In this document: piece after piece, positions 35,143 to 44,223 of the stretch
How the letters are laid out: the number at the start of each line of letters is the position of its first letter
Position numbering within the stretch: position 1 is the stretch's first letter
Assembly: GCA_963844845.1 (NCBI GenBank)
Contig: CAWJPW010000001.1
Location: 1-64,000, forward strand
DNA length: 64,000 nt
DNA from: CAWJPW01 sp963844845
Lineage (GTDB): Bacteria; Acidobacteriota; Thermoanaerobaculia; Thermoanaerobaculales; Sulfomarinibacteraceae
Direction of reading: 5' to 3'
Program-made: the position numbers and the translations under genes
Notes under the pieces: model-generated
What the model saw: only the letters and a program-made list of their open reading frames with translations
What the model was told of the DNA's origin: nothing
Databases searched by the model: none

Positions 35143-36921
35143 TCAGCTACCAGGCGCGGCGACACCACCGTCGCGCCGGGGGTCCGCCACCGCCACCCAC
35201 TCCTCGGTGACCTTGTCTCGCATCACCGCGTTGACCCCCCCGAATGCCGCCAGGTCGATGGGTCTGGCCGGAAAGTGAAGCCCGTAGAGACGGTTGTAGC
35301 CGAGCTCGCGCATCCGCTCTGTATCAGCTTCGGTGACCGGGGCCGCGATCTCCAGATAGACCTGTCTGTCCCCGGGCCCGCCCCAGAGCACGCGAGCCGC
35401 ACCCACCGCGGCTGGCAGGCTCATGCCGCCGTCCTCGAGGTTCACGAGCGTGTCGACCACAGCGGACACGATGCGGCCGCTTCCGGCGCTCCCCAAGGCT
35501 ACGGTCGGCCCGCCATGCTCGTCGAGGACGATCGTGGGCGAAATCCACGAGGGCATCACGGCACGAGGCCGCAGGTAGTACGGGTTCGCCGGGTCGTCGA
35601 AGCCGTAGGCCTCGAGCAGCGAGTTGTAGGGAAACCCCAGGCCCGGGGTGGCGACGCAGGCCCCGTAGCACCTGCCCAGAGTCTGAGTGAGCGCGACGAT
35701 GTTGCCGGCGCCATCCGCCACCGAAAGCTGCGTCGTATTGTGCTCGCCGGGCCGGACGACGCCCTCCGCCCCCAGGTCCGCCTCCGTGAGCGCTCGGTCG
35801 AAGCGAATGAGCCTCGCACGCTCGCCCGGATCGGCCGCGCCCATGAACGCCGGAGAGGCGAAAACCGCCAGGCGAGACGACCCCTCCGCGAAACGGATCT
35901 CGGTGTCGTGAGTCGCGATGTGGACAGCCTCAGTGAGAATCTGCAACCGCATCAAGGTGGGAGTCGCGAGGTCCTGCGGTGGAAAACGATCGACAATGCC
36001 GAGCGCCTCCACCACCGCGGCGCCACCCCCGGGATCCGGGAAAGACAGCACCTCTCGCCCCCGGTAGCGCCCGTGCTCCGGCCGAAGCTCGCGGATGCGT
36101 ACGAGCGCGAGGTCGGCGAGGCTCACAAAACCTCCGTTGACAGCCATGTCATGCGCAATCGTGCGGGCAATCGAGCCGCGGTAGAACGCCTGCGGTCCTT
36201 CCGATTGCAGCCGCCGCAGAGTCGTCGCCACGGCCCCGGCCACGATGTGAGTCCCGAGCGGACGCGGCCGCCTGCCGGCGAGCGTCTGCGGCCCCAGCAC
36301 CGGGGACCACCGCAGCTTGTCGGCGTAGGCGCCGATGAAGCCTCGCTCGCAGAACCCGAGGTGATAGCCCGCCTCGGCTGCAGCCACCGCCGGCTCGAGC
36401 ACGCGGGAAAAGCTCATCGTGCCGTAGCGCTCTAGTGTGTGGGCCAGGGCAGCGACGGTGGTCGGCACTGCCACCACCGGGTAGCCGAAGAGGGTTCCGC
36501 GTTGCTTGCGTCGCCTCAGCACCTTACGGTCGATCGCGAGGGGCACCGGTGCCACACCGTCAATGGCGACGTTCCTCCCGTCCGCCAGGTGGATCAGGGC
36601 GAAGGTTTCACCGCCGAGACCGGACTCTCCCGGATCAGTTGCACTCAGCGCGAAGGCCGCCGCCACCGCTGCGTCCACCGCGTTGCCGCCCGCCGCGAGG
36701 ATCGCGGCGCCCGCCCGAGCGGCCTCGGGAGAGCCCGCCGCCACGACGCCTCGCGGGGAGCGGACCTCAGGTGGCTGCGCGAGGTGCCCGGCGCCGACCA
36801 CCACCGTTTCGTCCACGCCGCCCACCAGGTGGCCGAGGGCGCAGCCCGCGAGCCCCAACCCACCAGCGATCACCGCCACGCCGAGCCACCCCGATACCCG
36901 CCGAAGCGGAGCTCTGCGCAT
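35143..36921 (-). CDS. Gamma-glutamyltransferase-like Ntn hydrolase, lipoprotein
   Basis: This 592-residue protein has a lipobox (GLGLAGC, Cys near 27) and a gamma-glutamyltranspeptidase fold: GGNAVDAAVAAAFAL and LGGETFALIHL in the large part and the autocleavage/nucleophile site EHNTTQLSVADG near 400, followed by GSAGSGRIVSAV instead of the more usual GSPGG. It should cleave gamma-glutamyl bonds or a related amide in the periplasm. The replacement around the GSPGG motif and the non-standard small-subunit end mean that the true substrate may differ from glutathione. The start is ATG 36921 (GTG 36924 is possible), with no strong ribosome-binding site. Convergent with the VirJ-like gene. Confidence 0.85.
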   Translation of the reverse strand: MRRAPLRRVSGWLGVAVIAGGLGLAGCALGHLVGGVDETVVVGAGHLAQPPEVRSPRGVVAAGSPEAARAGAAILAAGGNAVDAAVAAAFALSATDPGESGLGGETFALIHLADGRNVAIDGVAPVPLAIDRKVLRRRKQRGTLFGYPVVAVPTTVAALAHTLERYGTMSFSRVLEPAVAAAEAGYHLGFCERGFIGAYADKLRWSPVLGPQTLAGRRPRPLGTHIVAGAVATTLRRLQSEGPQAFYRGSIARTIAHDMAVNGGFVSLADLALVRIRELRPEHGRYRGREVLSFPDPGGGAAVVEALGIVDRFPPQDLATPTLMRLQILTEAVHIATHDTEIRFAEGSSRLAVFASPAFMGAADPGERARLIRFDRALTEADLGAEGVVRPGEHNTTQLSVADGAGNIVALTQTLGRCYGACVATPGLGFPYNSLLEAYGFDDPANPYYLRPRAVMPSWISPTIVLDEHGGPTVALGSAGSGRIVSAVVDTLVNLEDGGMSLPAAVGAARVLWGGPGDRQVYLEIAAPVTEADTERMRELGYNRLYGLHFPARPIDLAAFGGVNAVMRDKVTEEWVAVADPRRDGGVAAPGS

Positions 36922-37005
36922 CACCGCGGTAGGCTAGCATGACCATCCGTGGCCCGATGTGCCTGCCATCACCCGCCACTTTGCCGACACGGGTACACTA
37001 CGCCG

Positions 37006-38280
37006 ATGGCGCTCGCCACTTTGAGGGCACGACGCGGCAACCTGCTCCGGGCGCTGGGCCCTGGCCTGGTCTGGGCGGCCACCGCAATCGGCGTCTCCCA
37101 CCTGGTGCAGTCGACCCGCGCCGGCGCGACCTACGGATTCGCCCTCGTGGGCGTGGTGCTCGCCGCCAACCTGCTCAAGTACCCGTTCTTCGAGTTCGGG
37201 CCGCGCTATGCCGCCGCCACCGGCGAGAGCCTCCTCGAAGGCTACCTGAGGCTCGGACGGTGGACCGTGGTGGTGTACCTCGTGGTCACCGTCGGCACCA
37301 TGTTCACGATCGTCGGCGCCGTCACGATGGTCACCGCCAGCCTCGCAACCCAGGTGTTCGGCAGCCTGCTCTCCCCGCTCGGTTACAGCGTGGCTCTGCT
37401 CGGGGTGTGCGCCCTCGTCCTCGTCCCCGGCCGTTACCCGCTGCTCGATGCCGCCGTCAAGGTGATCATCGCCGTTCTCGCAGCCTCCACGATCGTCGCG
37501 CTGGCAGCCGCCGGCTTGCACGGCGCCCAGGTCCGCCCCGGCTTCCAGGCCCCCGCGCTCTGGACACGCCACGGCTATCTCTTCCTCATTGCCCTGGTGG
37601 GTTGGATGCCCTCTGCCATCGACATCTCGGTCTGGCACTCCCTTTGGACCCTCGAGCGTACCCGACAGACCCACTATCGCCCGACCCTCGGGGAGGCCCT
37701 CTTCGACTTCAACCTGGGCTACGTGGGCACGGTCATCCTGGCCCTCGCATTCCTCGGCCTCGGCGCCCTGGTGATGTACGGCAGTGGCGAGCAGCTCGTC
37801 CCCACAGCCGGAGGGTTCGCGAACCAGCTGGTGTCCCTTTACGTGCGCTCATTGGGCCCGTGGAGCCGGCCCGTGATCCTCCTCGCAGCCTTCACAACCA
37901 TGCTGAGCACCACCCTGGCGTGCGCCGACGCGTTCCCCCGGGTGTTGCGGCGCACCACCGAGATCCTCGTGCCGGTGGTGGGCGACGGCCGCCGCAGCGA
38001 CTGGCTCTACTGGGGGTGGATGGCCATCGTGATGACCGGCAGCCTGCTTCTCATCGGCCGCTTCGCCGGGCGGCTGCGCCTCATGGTGGATGTCGCCACG
38101 TCGCTCTCGTTCGTGGTGGCGCCGGTGCTGAGCTACTTCAACTACCGGGCGGTCACGGCCGCCCACGTCCCTGCCGCCGCGCGGCCCCCGCGCTGGCTGA
38201 GGGTGCTGAGTTGGATCGGCTTGGCCTTCGCGACCGCCTTTGCCGCCGGCTACCTGGCCATCCTCACTGCCAGATTCTGA
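37006..38280 (+). CDS. Divergent NRAMP-family transporter
   Basis: This 424-residue protein has about eleven membrane spans and the NRAMP pattern ALGPGLVWAATAIG at the start. The first-span metal motif, DPGN in true metal transporters, reads VSHL here (AIGVSHLVQSTRAGA), and the sixth-span motif M-P-H is replaced by WMPSAIDISVWHS. These are the residues that bind manganese or iron, so the substrate is probably different. The ATG at 37006 leaves only five bases after a TACGCCG and has no strong ribosome-binding site. The end overlaps the convergent isoaspartyl-peptidase gene by 17 bases. Confidence 0.85.
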   Translation: MALATLRARRGNLLRALGPGLVWAATAIGVSHLVQSTRAGATYGFALVGVVLAANLLKYPFFEFGPRYAAATGESLLEGYLRLGRWTVVVYLVVTVGTMFTIVGAVTMVTASLATQVFGSLLSPLGYSVALLGVCALVLVPGRYPLLDAAVKVIIAVLAASTIVALAAAGLHGAQVRPGFQAPALWTRHGYLFLIALVGWMPSAIDISVWHSLWTLERTRQTHYRPTLGEALFDFNLGYVGTVILALAFLGLGALVMYGSGEQLVPTAGGFANQLVSLYVRSLGPWSRPVILLAAFTTMLSTTLACADAFPRVLRRTTEILVPVVGDGRRSDWLYWGWMAIVMTGSLLLIGRFAGRLRLMVDVATSLSFVVAPVLSYFNYRAVTAAHVPAAARPPRWLRVLSWIGLAFATAFAAGYLAILTARF

Positions 38281-39307
38281 CCTCGAAGCGTCCCGTCGAG
38301 TCGGCGGCGCCGCGGAGCATGCCGGTGGTGCTGAAGACCTCGACGAGGTGGCCGGATCCGTCCACCGCGATGACACCACCGTCACCCGGCTTGAGCACCT
38401 GGAACACGACCTGCCTGGCAGCCGCCTCCAGCGGGAGCCCGCCGTGGGCCATGCGCGCCGAGATCTCGTGGGCGGCGGCCCAGCGGATGAACTGCTCGCC
38501 GGTCCCGGTACCCGACACCGCGCAGGTGGCATCGTCGGCCCATGTCCCCGAGCCGATGAGGGGCGAGTCGCCCACTCGTCCAAGAGGCTTGGCGGTGAGC
38601 CCACCGGTCGAAGTGGCGGCTGCCAGGTGGCCGGCGCCGTCGCGGGCCACTGCTCCCACGGTGCCGAGCGCACGGCTCGACAGTGCACGCTCGAGCGACT
38701 CGCGATGCTTCGCCGTGTCGAAGTAGGAAGGCTCCACCTGCTCAACGCCCATCTCGGTGGCGAAGCTCTCGGCTCCACGACCCACCAACAGGATGTACCG
38801 GGTCCTCTGCATCACGAGGCGGGCCAGATGCAGGGGGTTCTTCACGGTCGACACCGCGGCCACCGCGCCGCAGGCATGGTCGCTCCCGCTCATGATGGCG
38901 GCGTCCAGCTGATGGCTCCCATCGTGCGTGAACACGGCGCCTCGGCCGGCGTTGAAGTTCGGGTCGTCCTCCAGGGTGGTGACCACTCCCTCCACCGCGT
39001 CCAGCGCGCTCCCACCGCCAGCAAGCACCTCGCGCCCCGCTCGCAGTGCCTTCTCGAGCCCTCGCTCGTAGGCCTGCCGCTCCTCCGCCGAGATGTCGGG
39101 CGGGATGCGGCCGGCGCCGCCGTGGATCGCCAGCGCCCACTCCACGGACGGCGGCCCTGTCGATACTGGACCGCTGCTGCAGCCGGCCACCAGCCACCCT
39201 GCGGCGGCCGCGAGCACAACAAGGGCTCCGGCGCCCAGCCACCGTCCTCCCCGGGCCGAAGCCGCTCGGCTCGGACGGCATGGGCCCACGGCCGACCCCG
39301 CGGTCAT
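38264..39307 (-). CDS. iaaA: Isoaspartyl peptidase / L-asparaginase (Ntn hydrolase), lipoprotein
   Basis: This 347-residue protein has a lipoprotein signal (WLVAGC, Cys near 43) and then WALAIHGGAG, the N-terminus of the plant-type asparaginase fold. The autocleavage nucleophile is the Thr in LGTVGAVARD (near residue 218), with STGGLTAKPLGRVGDSPLIG after it. It should remove isoaspartyl or beta-aspartyl residues outside the cytoplasm. The ATG overlaps the stop of the rubrerythrin-like gene (ATGA), so the two are translationally coupled. The exported location is unusual for the family. Confidence 0.9.
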   Translation of the reverse strand: MTAGSAVGPCRPSRAASARGGRWLGAGALVVLAAAAGWLVAGCSSGPVSTGPPSVEWALAIHGGAGRIPPDISAEERQAYERGLEKALRAGREVLAGGGSALDAVEGVVTTLEDDPNFNAGRGAVFTHDGSHQLDAAIMSGSDHACGAVAAVSTVKNPLHLARLVMQRTRYILLVGRGAESFATEMGVEQVEPSYFDTAKHRESLERALSSRALGTVGAVARDGAGHLAAATSTGGLTAKPLGRVGDSPLIGSGTWADDATCAVSGTGTGEQFIRWAAAHEISARMAHGGLPLEAAARQVVFQVLKPGDGGVIAVDGSGHLVEVFSTTGMLRGAADSTGRFEVRIWQ

Positions 39308-39777
39308 CCGTCCAGGCGCGCGAGCTCGGCCTTGAGAAGCTCCTGGTGCTGCACCTCGGCCTGGCGCAGCCCCTCGAACAGCTCCACCAGCTGAGGCTCG
39401 CTGACGTACTCGAGTGCGTGCTGGTAGTAGTCGCGCGCCCGGGTCTCGGCCCCCAGGGCCAGCTCCAGCGCCTCGCGCACGGTGGGAGTTGTGCCCAGGG
39501 CTTCGTAGTCCGGCGCCTCGACCTCCCAGGCGAGAGTGGAGCTGTAACGCGGCGCGTCGCTTCCGAACATGGCCTCTCGGCGCTCGCTCAGCTGGGCGCG
39601 GTGCCGCGCTTCGCGCTTGGCCATGGCGCGGAAGAACTCCGCGATCGCGGACACCCCGCGGGAGTCCATCCAGCCTGCCATCTGCTCGTAGTGGCCCTCG
39701 GCCTCCTCCTCGACGTAGATGGCGAGGTCGAGAACGTCACGCGGTTGCAGCTTGGAGAAGTCCATCTCAAGTCCCAT
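39304..39777 (-). CDS. Rubrerythrin-like ferritin-fold protein
   Basis: This 157-residue four-helix protein carries two E-x-x-H style pairs: EEEAEGHYEQMA (about 23-34), KREARHRAQL (near 57), then ETRARDYYQHAL and RQAEVQHQELL near 110 and 140. This is the diiron ferritin-like pattern. It lacks the C-terminal rubredoxin domain. A role in peroxide reduction or iron handling is inferred from the family. The ATG at 39777 follows GGGGAGG; GTG 39783 is an alternative. It leads into the isoaspartyl peptidase gene. Confidence 0.88.
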   Translation of the reverse strand: MGLEMDFSKLQPRDVLDLAIYVEEEAEGHYEQMAGWMDSRGVSAIAEFFRAMAKREARHRAQLSERREAMFGSDAPRYSSTLAWEVEAPDYEALGTTPTVREALELALGAETRARDYYQHALEYVSEPQLVELFEGLRQAEVQHQELLKAELARLDG

Positions 39778-39958
39778 ACCCACCTCCCCTGACGAGTGCT
39801 GGCCACCGCGCCCCTCAAGGCGCGATGCCCGCGCTACTCTGCCGGTGTCAGCGCCGTGGTGTCAACTCTCGGCCCCACCAGCAGACCCGCGGTGCCCACC
39901 TGCCCTCACCATTGTGAGCCGGGTCAGCGGTTCGACCGCCGAACATCCCATGGCTCAC

Positions 39959-40639
39959 CTACCGAGGGTTCTCTTGCGCTCCGACGATCACAGGCTCGGG
40001 GAACCCGACAACGGCATACGCGACGGTTGTCGCGGCCCCGCCGTTCGCCCGCCCGGGCCGGAACGACCAGCTCTTGGCTGCGCCCACCGCGGCGCTCCCG
40101 GCCTCTCCCCCATTGGCCGGCGAGGACTTGACCACCCGTGCCTCAGTCACCGCTCCGGACCGGTCTACCTTGAGCTCCACCAGGACCACCGATCCGCTCC
40201 ACAGGTTCGGCGGGAGCGGAGGCTCGGTGAGCTGTGTGGGGTAGGGCAGTCCGGGTGTCGGCTTCCCGACATCCTCCGGTACGGCTCCGGCAGCCGGGCC
40301 GCGCATCGTCGGCGGCCGGAACACCCCGATGACCAGGACGTGCGCCTCGTCACCCTTGGGCATCTGTGGCGCGGATGTAAACCGCCAGCCCTTCACCGCC
40401 TCACTGAGCGGTGCCGTGTATCCAGCCGTGGCGCGCAGGGTCGTGACACCGGTCACCACTCCCGAGCGATCGACGGCCAGGTCGAGGAGCACCTCTCCCC
40501 CGCCTGCGGCCATGGGAGAGAGCCCCGGCAGGGCGCCGGACAGGAACGTCGGCGTTGGGCTCCCGCCTGCCATCCCGGCCAGGGCCGGCGTAGCGACCAG
40601 CAAGACCGCCACCAGCAACCTGAGCATATCGCGTCGCAT
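39959..40639 (-). CDS. TonB C-terminal-like secreted protein
   Basis: This 226-residue protein has a signal peptide (1 to about 21) and two TonB-CTD-like halves: VLLDLAVDRSGVVTGVTTL near 55-73 and VVLVELKVDRSGAVTEARVVK near 155-175. Each has the V-x-V-D-x-x-G-x-V pattern and a W-x-F end (GWRFTS and SWSFRPG). It lacks the N-terminal membrane helix and proline spacer of true TonB, so it is probably a periplasmic relative. The start with GGGGAGGATGAG before the ATG at 40639 is clear. Confidence 0.8.
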   Translation of the reverse strand: MRRDMLRLLVAVLLVATPALAGMAGGSPTPTFLSGALPGLSPMAAGGGEVLLDLAVDRSGVVTGVTTLRATAGYTAPLSEAVKGWRFTSAPQMPKGDEAHVLVIGVFRPPTMRGPAAGAVPEDVGKPTPGLPYPTQLTEPPLPPNLWSGSVVLVELKVDRSGAVTEARVVKSSPANGGEAGSAAVGAAKSWSFRPGRANGGAATTVAYAVVGFPEPVIVGAQENPR

Positions 40640-40751
40640 CTCATCCTCCCCGTCGGCGCGGCCCGGGCCGACACCGACCTTCCTCTTGGAAAAGCCCACC
40701 GCCGGGTCCGTTTCTTCCGCGTCATGCAATCATGTGGGCGGAGGTCGAACC

Positions 40752-41528
40752 ATGCGAACCGACGCGAGCGATCGCAGGGTGATCATCACCGGGGCGTCGT
40801 CGGGCCTCGGCGCCGCCCTCGCCCGGGAGCTGGCCCGGCGCGGCGCCTCCACAGGCCTGCTCGCGCGCCGCGCCGACCGGCTCGCCGACCTGGCGGACGC
40901 GATCCGTGCGGCTGGCGGCCACGCCAGGTGGCGCGCAGCCGACGTCACCGACGACGCTGGTCTGATCGCGGCCCTCGATGAGCTCGCCGAGGAGCTCGAG
41001 GGGGTCGACATCGTCGTTGCCAACGCTGGCTTCGGACGCTCAGAGCCCCCGAGCCGTTTCAAGCCAGGCCGCGCCCGCACCATGTACGACGTCAATCTGA
41101 TCGGAATGCTCCGCCTGGTGGACTGGGCGCTCCCACGCTTCTTGGAGTGCGACGCCGGCCAGATCGTAGGCGTGTCCTCGGCGGCGTCGTACATCGCCGC
41201 CCCCCACAACGCGGCCTACAGCGGCAGCAAGGCGGCGATGCGCATCCACCTCCAGAGCCTGCGGCTGTCGCTCGCCCCGCGCGGCATCGCGGTGACGACC
41301 ATCTGCCCGGGCTTCGTACGCACCGAGCTCACCGACCTGAACCGTCACCCCATGCCGTTCCTGTGGGAGACCGAGCGGGCAGCTCGTGTCATGGCCGAGG
41401 CGATCGTCCGGCGTCGGGGCGAGGTCGTCTTCCCGTGGCAGATCAAGCTGATCCTCGGCATCGCGATCCGCCTCCCGGTCTCCCTCCAGGAAGCCCTCCT
41501 CGCCCGCACCGCCGGTCGCGCACAGTAG
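40752..41528 (+). CDS. SDR family NAD(P)-dependent oxidoreductase
   Basis: This 258-residue protein has the glycine motif GASSGLG (about 15-21), NAG in VANAGFG, the active-site Ser in GVSSAAS and a complete Y-S-G-S-K, so it should be active, unlike the SDR at 18940. The C-terminal region with FVRTELTD and a hydrophobic LILGIAIRLPV fits the DltE/YqjQ-like classical SDRs. The substrate is unknown. GGAGG lies nine bases before the ATG. Confidence 0.9.
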   Translation: MRTDASDRRVIITGASSGLGAALARELARRGASTGLLARRADRLADLADAIRAAGGHARWRAADVTDDAGLIAALDELAEELEGVDIVVANAGFGRSEPPSRFKPGRARTMYDVNLIGMLRLVDWALPRFLECDAGQIVGVSSAASYIAAPHNAAYSGSKAAMRIHLQSLRLSLAPRGIAVTTICPGFVRTELTDLNRHPMPFLWETERAARVMAEAIVRRRGEVVFPWQIKLILGIAIRLPVSLQEALLARTAGRAQ

Positions 41529-41636
41529 CCCGCCTCGGTCGGAGGACTGCCGCTGCGGCTGGTACGCCGCCGTGCCCATCGCACGCGACGAGTCGGGAGA
41601 CAAACCCGAGCCGGGTACTCGGAGAAACCCGTGCCC

Positions 41637-41662
41637 GGGCCGAGGGGCCGGACGCTCGGCCC
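41637..41662. terminator. Hairpin between convergent genes
   Basis: GGGCCGAG and CTCGGCCC (8-bp stem, 10-base loop) lie between the SDR and PilZ genes. The rest of this 233-base gap shows no gene. Confidence 0.55.
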
Positions 41663-41761
41663 ATGAAGCGGCCGGAATGGGTTAGCGCAGCCCGAGCCGA
41701 GATCGCACGAGCACGTGATGGCTCCCGCGGACCGCAGGAGACCTCCGGCCGAGAATACGCG

Positions 41762-42448
41762 CTAGAGATTCCTCGCCAGGTAATCGCACAGGCGTTCGAG
41801 GTCGCCTCCGCTCTGGAACTCCTGATAGCGCAACCCCATGCCCTGGTGCCGATCGTCCGGTCTGGAGTGGCGGGCGATCCTCGCGGTTCCCCGCACGGGC
41901 GGCTGCTCGCCCGGGAGCGCCAGCTCGAACCGCGTGACCGTTCCGACCGGGTAGCGCTTTTGGGTCGTCACGAACATCCCGCTGGTCGAGAGGTCCTCGG
42001 TCTGACTAACGAAGAATTCGCGGCCCTTCTCGAGTTTCAGGTCGAGCTTCACGAGCACGCGCAGGGCAGCACGCGGAGCCACTCCTAGGAGCGTACAGAG
42101 GACACGCTCGGTCTCCTCGAGGGCATCCTCCGGCGTCACCACGAGGTGGACACCCCGCTCCATGTACCGCGTCGCCTCCTCGCGCCGCGCCTTGGAGGTG
42201 AGCACGACAATCTTCGCGTTGGCCGAGGTTCCCGCCTTCACTGTCTCGAGAAACTCGGCAAACGGGACCTCCGTCATCGGGTAGCCCAGCACGAGGGCGT
42301 CGAATGGCAGTGCCGCCAAGAGCTCGAGCGCCCCCCTGGCGCCGGGAAAGCGGTCGACATCGAACGTACCGCGTTTGAGCACGGGAGCCACGCGCTCGAA
42401 GAGCTCGGGTCCCACCTCCACCGCCAGCATTCGCTTTGCTTCAGTCAT
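41762..42448 (-). CDS. PilZ-domain protein with receiver-like N-terminus
   Basis: This 228-residue protein has an N-terminal alpha/beta domain like a response-regulator receiver (FDALVLGYPMTEVPF, then AKIVVLTSKARRE) that lacks a clear phosphorylatable Asp at the usual position. A PilZ domain follows (RVLVKLDLKLEKGREFFV, then EDLSTSGMFV). The PilZ consensus residues R-x-x-x-R are partly altered, so c-di-GMP binding is likely but not certain. The ATG at 42448 sits about two bases from the start expected for the TACAAT promoter box, so the mRNA may be leaderless; a start at 42469 is possible. Confidence 0.8.
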   Translation of the reverse strand: MTEAKRMLAVEVGPELFERVAPVLKRGTFDVDRFPGARGALELLAALPFDALVLGYPMTEVPFAEFLETVKAGTSANAKIVVLTSKARREEATRYMERGVHLVVTPEDALEETERVLCTLLGVAPRAALRVLVKLDLKLEKGREFFVSQTEDLSTSGMFVTTQKRYPVGTVTRFELALPGEQPPVRGTARIARHSRPDDRHQGMGLRYQEFQSGGDLERLCDYLARNL

Positions 42449-42456
42449 ACTGTGCG

Positions 42457-42462
42457 ATTGTA
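42457..42462 (-). promoter_or_regulatory. Candidate -10 box (TACAAT) for a leaderless transcript
   Basis: TACAAT on the minus strand lies nine bases before the PilZ gene's ATG. No good -35 is visible. Confidence 0.35.
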
Positions 42463-42656
42463 GCGCCATCGCCGCCGATTCGCGTCGTCCAGTGGTCGCG
42501 GAACCAGGTATCAACCCGCGAAAGCCACATTGTGCGGGCGAGTACCGACGTAACACGGACTCGCCAATGCGAGAGTAACTCCACCAAAGTCTCGGACACC
42601 TCGCTACGACCCCTGGCGAGACATGCGGGCTACGAGCTCCACGGTGTGCGCCTCGA

Positions 42657-44219
42657 TCACTCGACGCGCCGGGCCTGGATCACCCGAACCGGCATACCGG
42701 CAGCGCTCCATCCCTCGGCCGTCTTCGCCAGATCGGGCACCCTGCGCACCACCTTGAAGCCGCCGTCACGGTGAATCAGCAACGCGCCCGGCTCCCCCTT
42801 GCAGCGGACTCGCCAGTCGTCGACGCGATTGACTACGAGGCCGTGCTCGCCCGCCACCCACTCGAAGAGCGCCGCAGCGTCGACCAGGCCATAGGGATCC
42901 TCGCGGCGGACGTAAAGTGGCTTGGCCAGCCCGCGCGGTGTTTGTGCAACCTCCTCCAAGGGGCTGCGACGTTCTGCACGCACCACTGCCACGGGTTCCC
43001 CGTCCTCCACCACGCTCACGACTCTGGTTGCCTCGTTCAAGAGCACCGTGTGCCAGCCGGAGATCCTCTGCCAGTCCTCGAGATTACGGTGTACCAGGGC
43101 CGCGCCACGTACCATCACGCCGGCAGCGAGCACCAGAACCACCGCGCCGACGTACCGACGCGGTCGCCCCTCCAGCTTGCCGAGGCCGTGCTCCACCAGC
43201 CCCCCGACGAGCAGCAGGAATCCGGCGTAGGGGATCGCGGCGTAGCGCTGTGGGAGGTACGGTACCAGGGCGACCGGGACCAGGGGCAGTACCACGAGGG
43301 CCGCGCCGACTGCGCCCGAGGCCAGCCGGGCCCTTACGGCGACGACCACCAGGGCGACCACTACCACCAGACCCACGAGGCTGGTAGCGGTCACTCGAAA
43401 TCCTCCCGGCACGAGGTCCTCGAGCTGAAGAAAGGCTGCGAGCATGTGCGGCAGCTTGAGCAGAGGGCGGGGCGAAAGCTCGAAGTAGCCTCCTGTGCCG
43501 GGGATCAGCGCGAAGCGCGCCGCTACGTAAAGAGCCGCCGCAGCGCCGGTGAGAACGGTCGGCCACAGGACGCTGCGCCACCGTCGCCCCTGCTGCGACC
43601 ATGCGAGGACCGCGACCAGCGCGGGTGTCACGACCCAGGTCTCCTTGCTGAGGAGACCGGCCATGACACAGAAGGACACGACGACGAGGCGCCGACGGGT
43701 CCAGTCCTCGCCGCTGCGAGGCCACGCCCACACGAGACCCAGCCAAGCCGCCATCAGGAAGAGCTCGTGCCGGATGCAGACCGAGATCAGGGCTTCGCTG
43801 GCGAACGGCGAGCTGATCCAAAGGCCGCCGACCAGCCACGCCGCACTCCTGCGCAGGCCAAGGCGGCGCGCTGCTGCCACCAGGAGCACTGCCGCCCCGA
43901 CTCCGAACAGCAGATTGCTGAGATGAAAGCCGACTGGCCGGTGCCCCCAAATCGCCAAGTCGAGCGCCATCGTCCAGGTCGTGAGCGGGCGAAACCACTG
44001 CCCTACCGGGGGAAAGGGATGAGCTGGATGAACGAGAAAGAGGTGCGCGGGCTGCAGGTGCTGGTAGTCGTCACCGATGAGCTCGAGCCCAAGGGCCGGA
44101 CCGTAGAGAGCCGCTGTGAGCGCGACCAGGAGCATGGGCGCCCACCACCACCCAGCGACGTTCGCAGGGTCAGCCTCCCGGCGGGCTTCGTCGCGAAGTC
44201 GTTCGCCCCCAAACTCCAC
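42657..44219 (-). CDS. Polytopic membrane glycosyltransferase-like protein
   Basis: This 520-residue protein has about twelve membrane spans and an early loop GDDYQHLQPAHLF with acidic residues, then QWFRPLTTWTMALD and GFHLSNLL, as in GT39/PMT-like and TPR-linked sugar transferases. A C-terminal soluble part follows (from about residue 400). Donor and acceptor are unknown. The GTG at 44219 lies after AAGGAG and just behind the pyrophosphatase stop, so the genes are likely co-transcribed. Confidence 0.75.
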   Translation of the reverse strand: MEFGGERLRDEARREADPANVAGWWWAPMLLVALTAALYGPALGLELIGDDYQHLQPAHLFLVHPAHPFPPVGQWFRPLTTWTMALDLAIWGHRPVGFHLSNLLFGVGAAVLLVAAARRLGLRRSAAWLVGGLWISSPFASEALISVCIRHELFLMAAWLGLVWAWPRSGEDWTRRRLVVVSFCVMAGLLSKETWVVTPALVAVLAWSQQGRRWRSVLWPTVLTGAAAALYVAARFALIPGTGGYFELSPRPLLKLPHMLAAFLQLEDLVPGGFRVTATSLVGLVVVVALVVVAVRARLASGAVGAALVVLPLVPVALVPYLPQRYAAIPYAGFLLLVGGLVEHGLGKLEGRPRRYVGAVVLVLAAGVMVRGAALVHRNLEDWQRISGWHTVLLNEATRVVSVVEDGEPVAVVRAERRSPLEEVAQTPRGLAKPLYVRREDPYGLVDAAALFEWVAGEHGLVVNRVDDWRVRCKGEPGALLIHRDGGFKVVRRVPDLAKTAEGWSAAGMPVRVIQARRVE

Positions 44220-44223
44220 CCTT

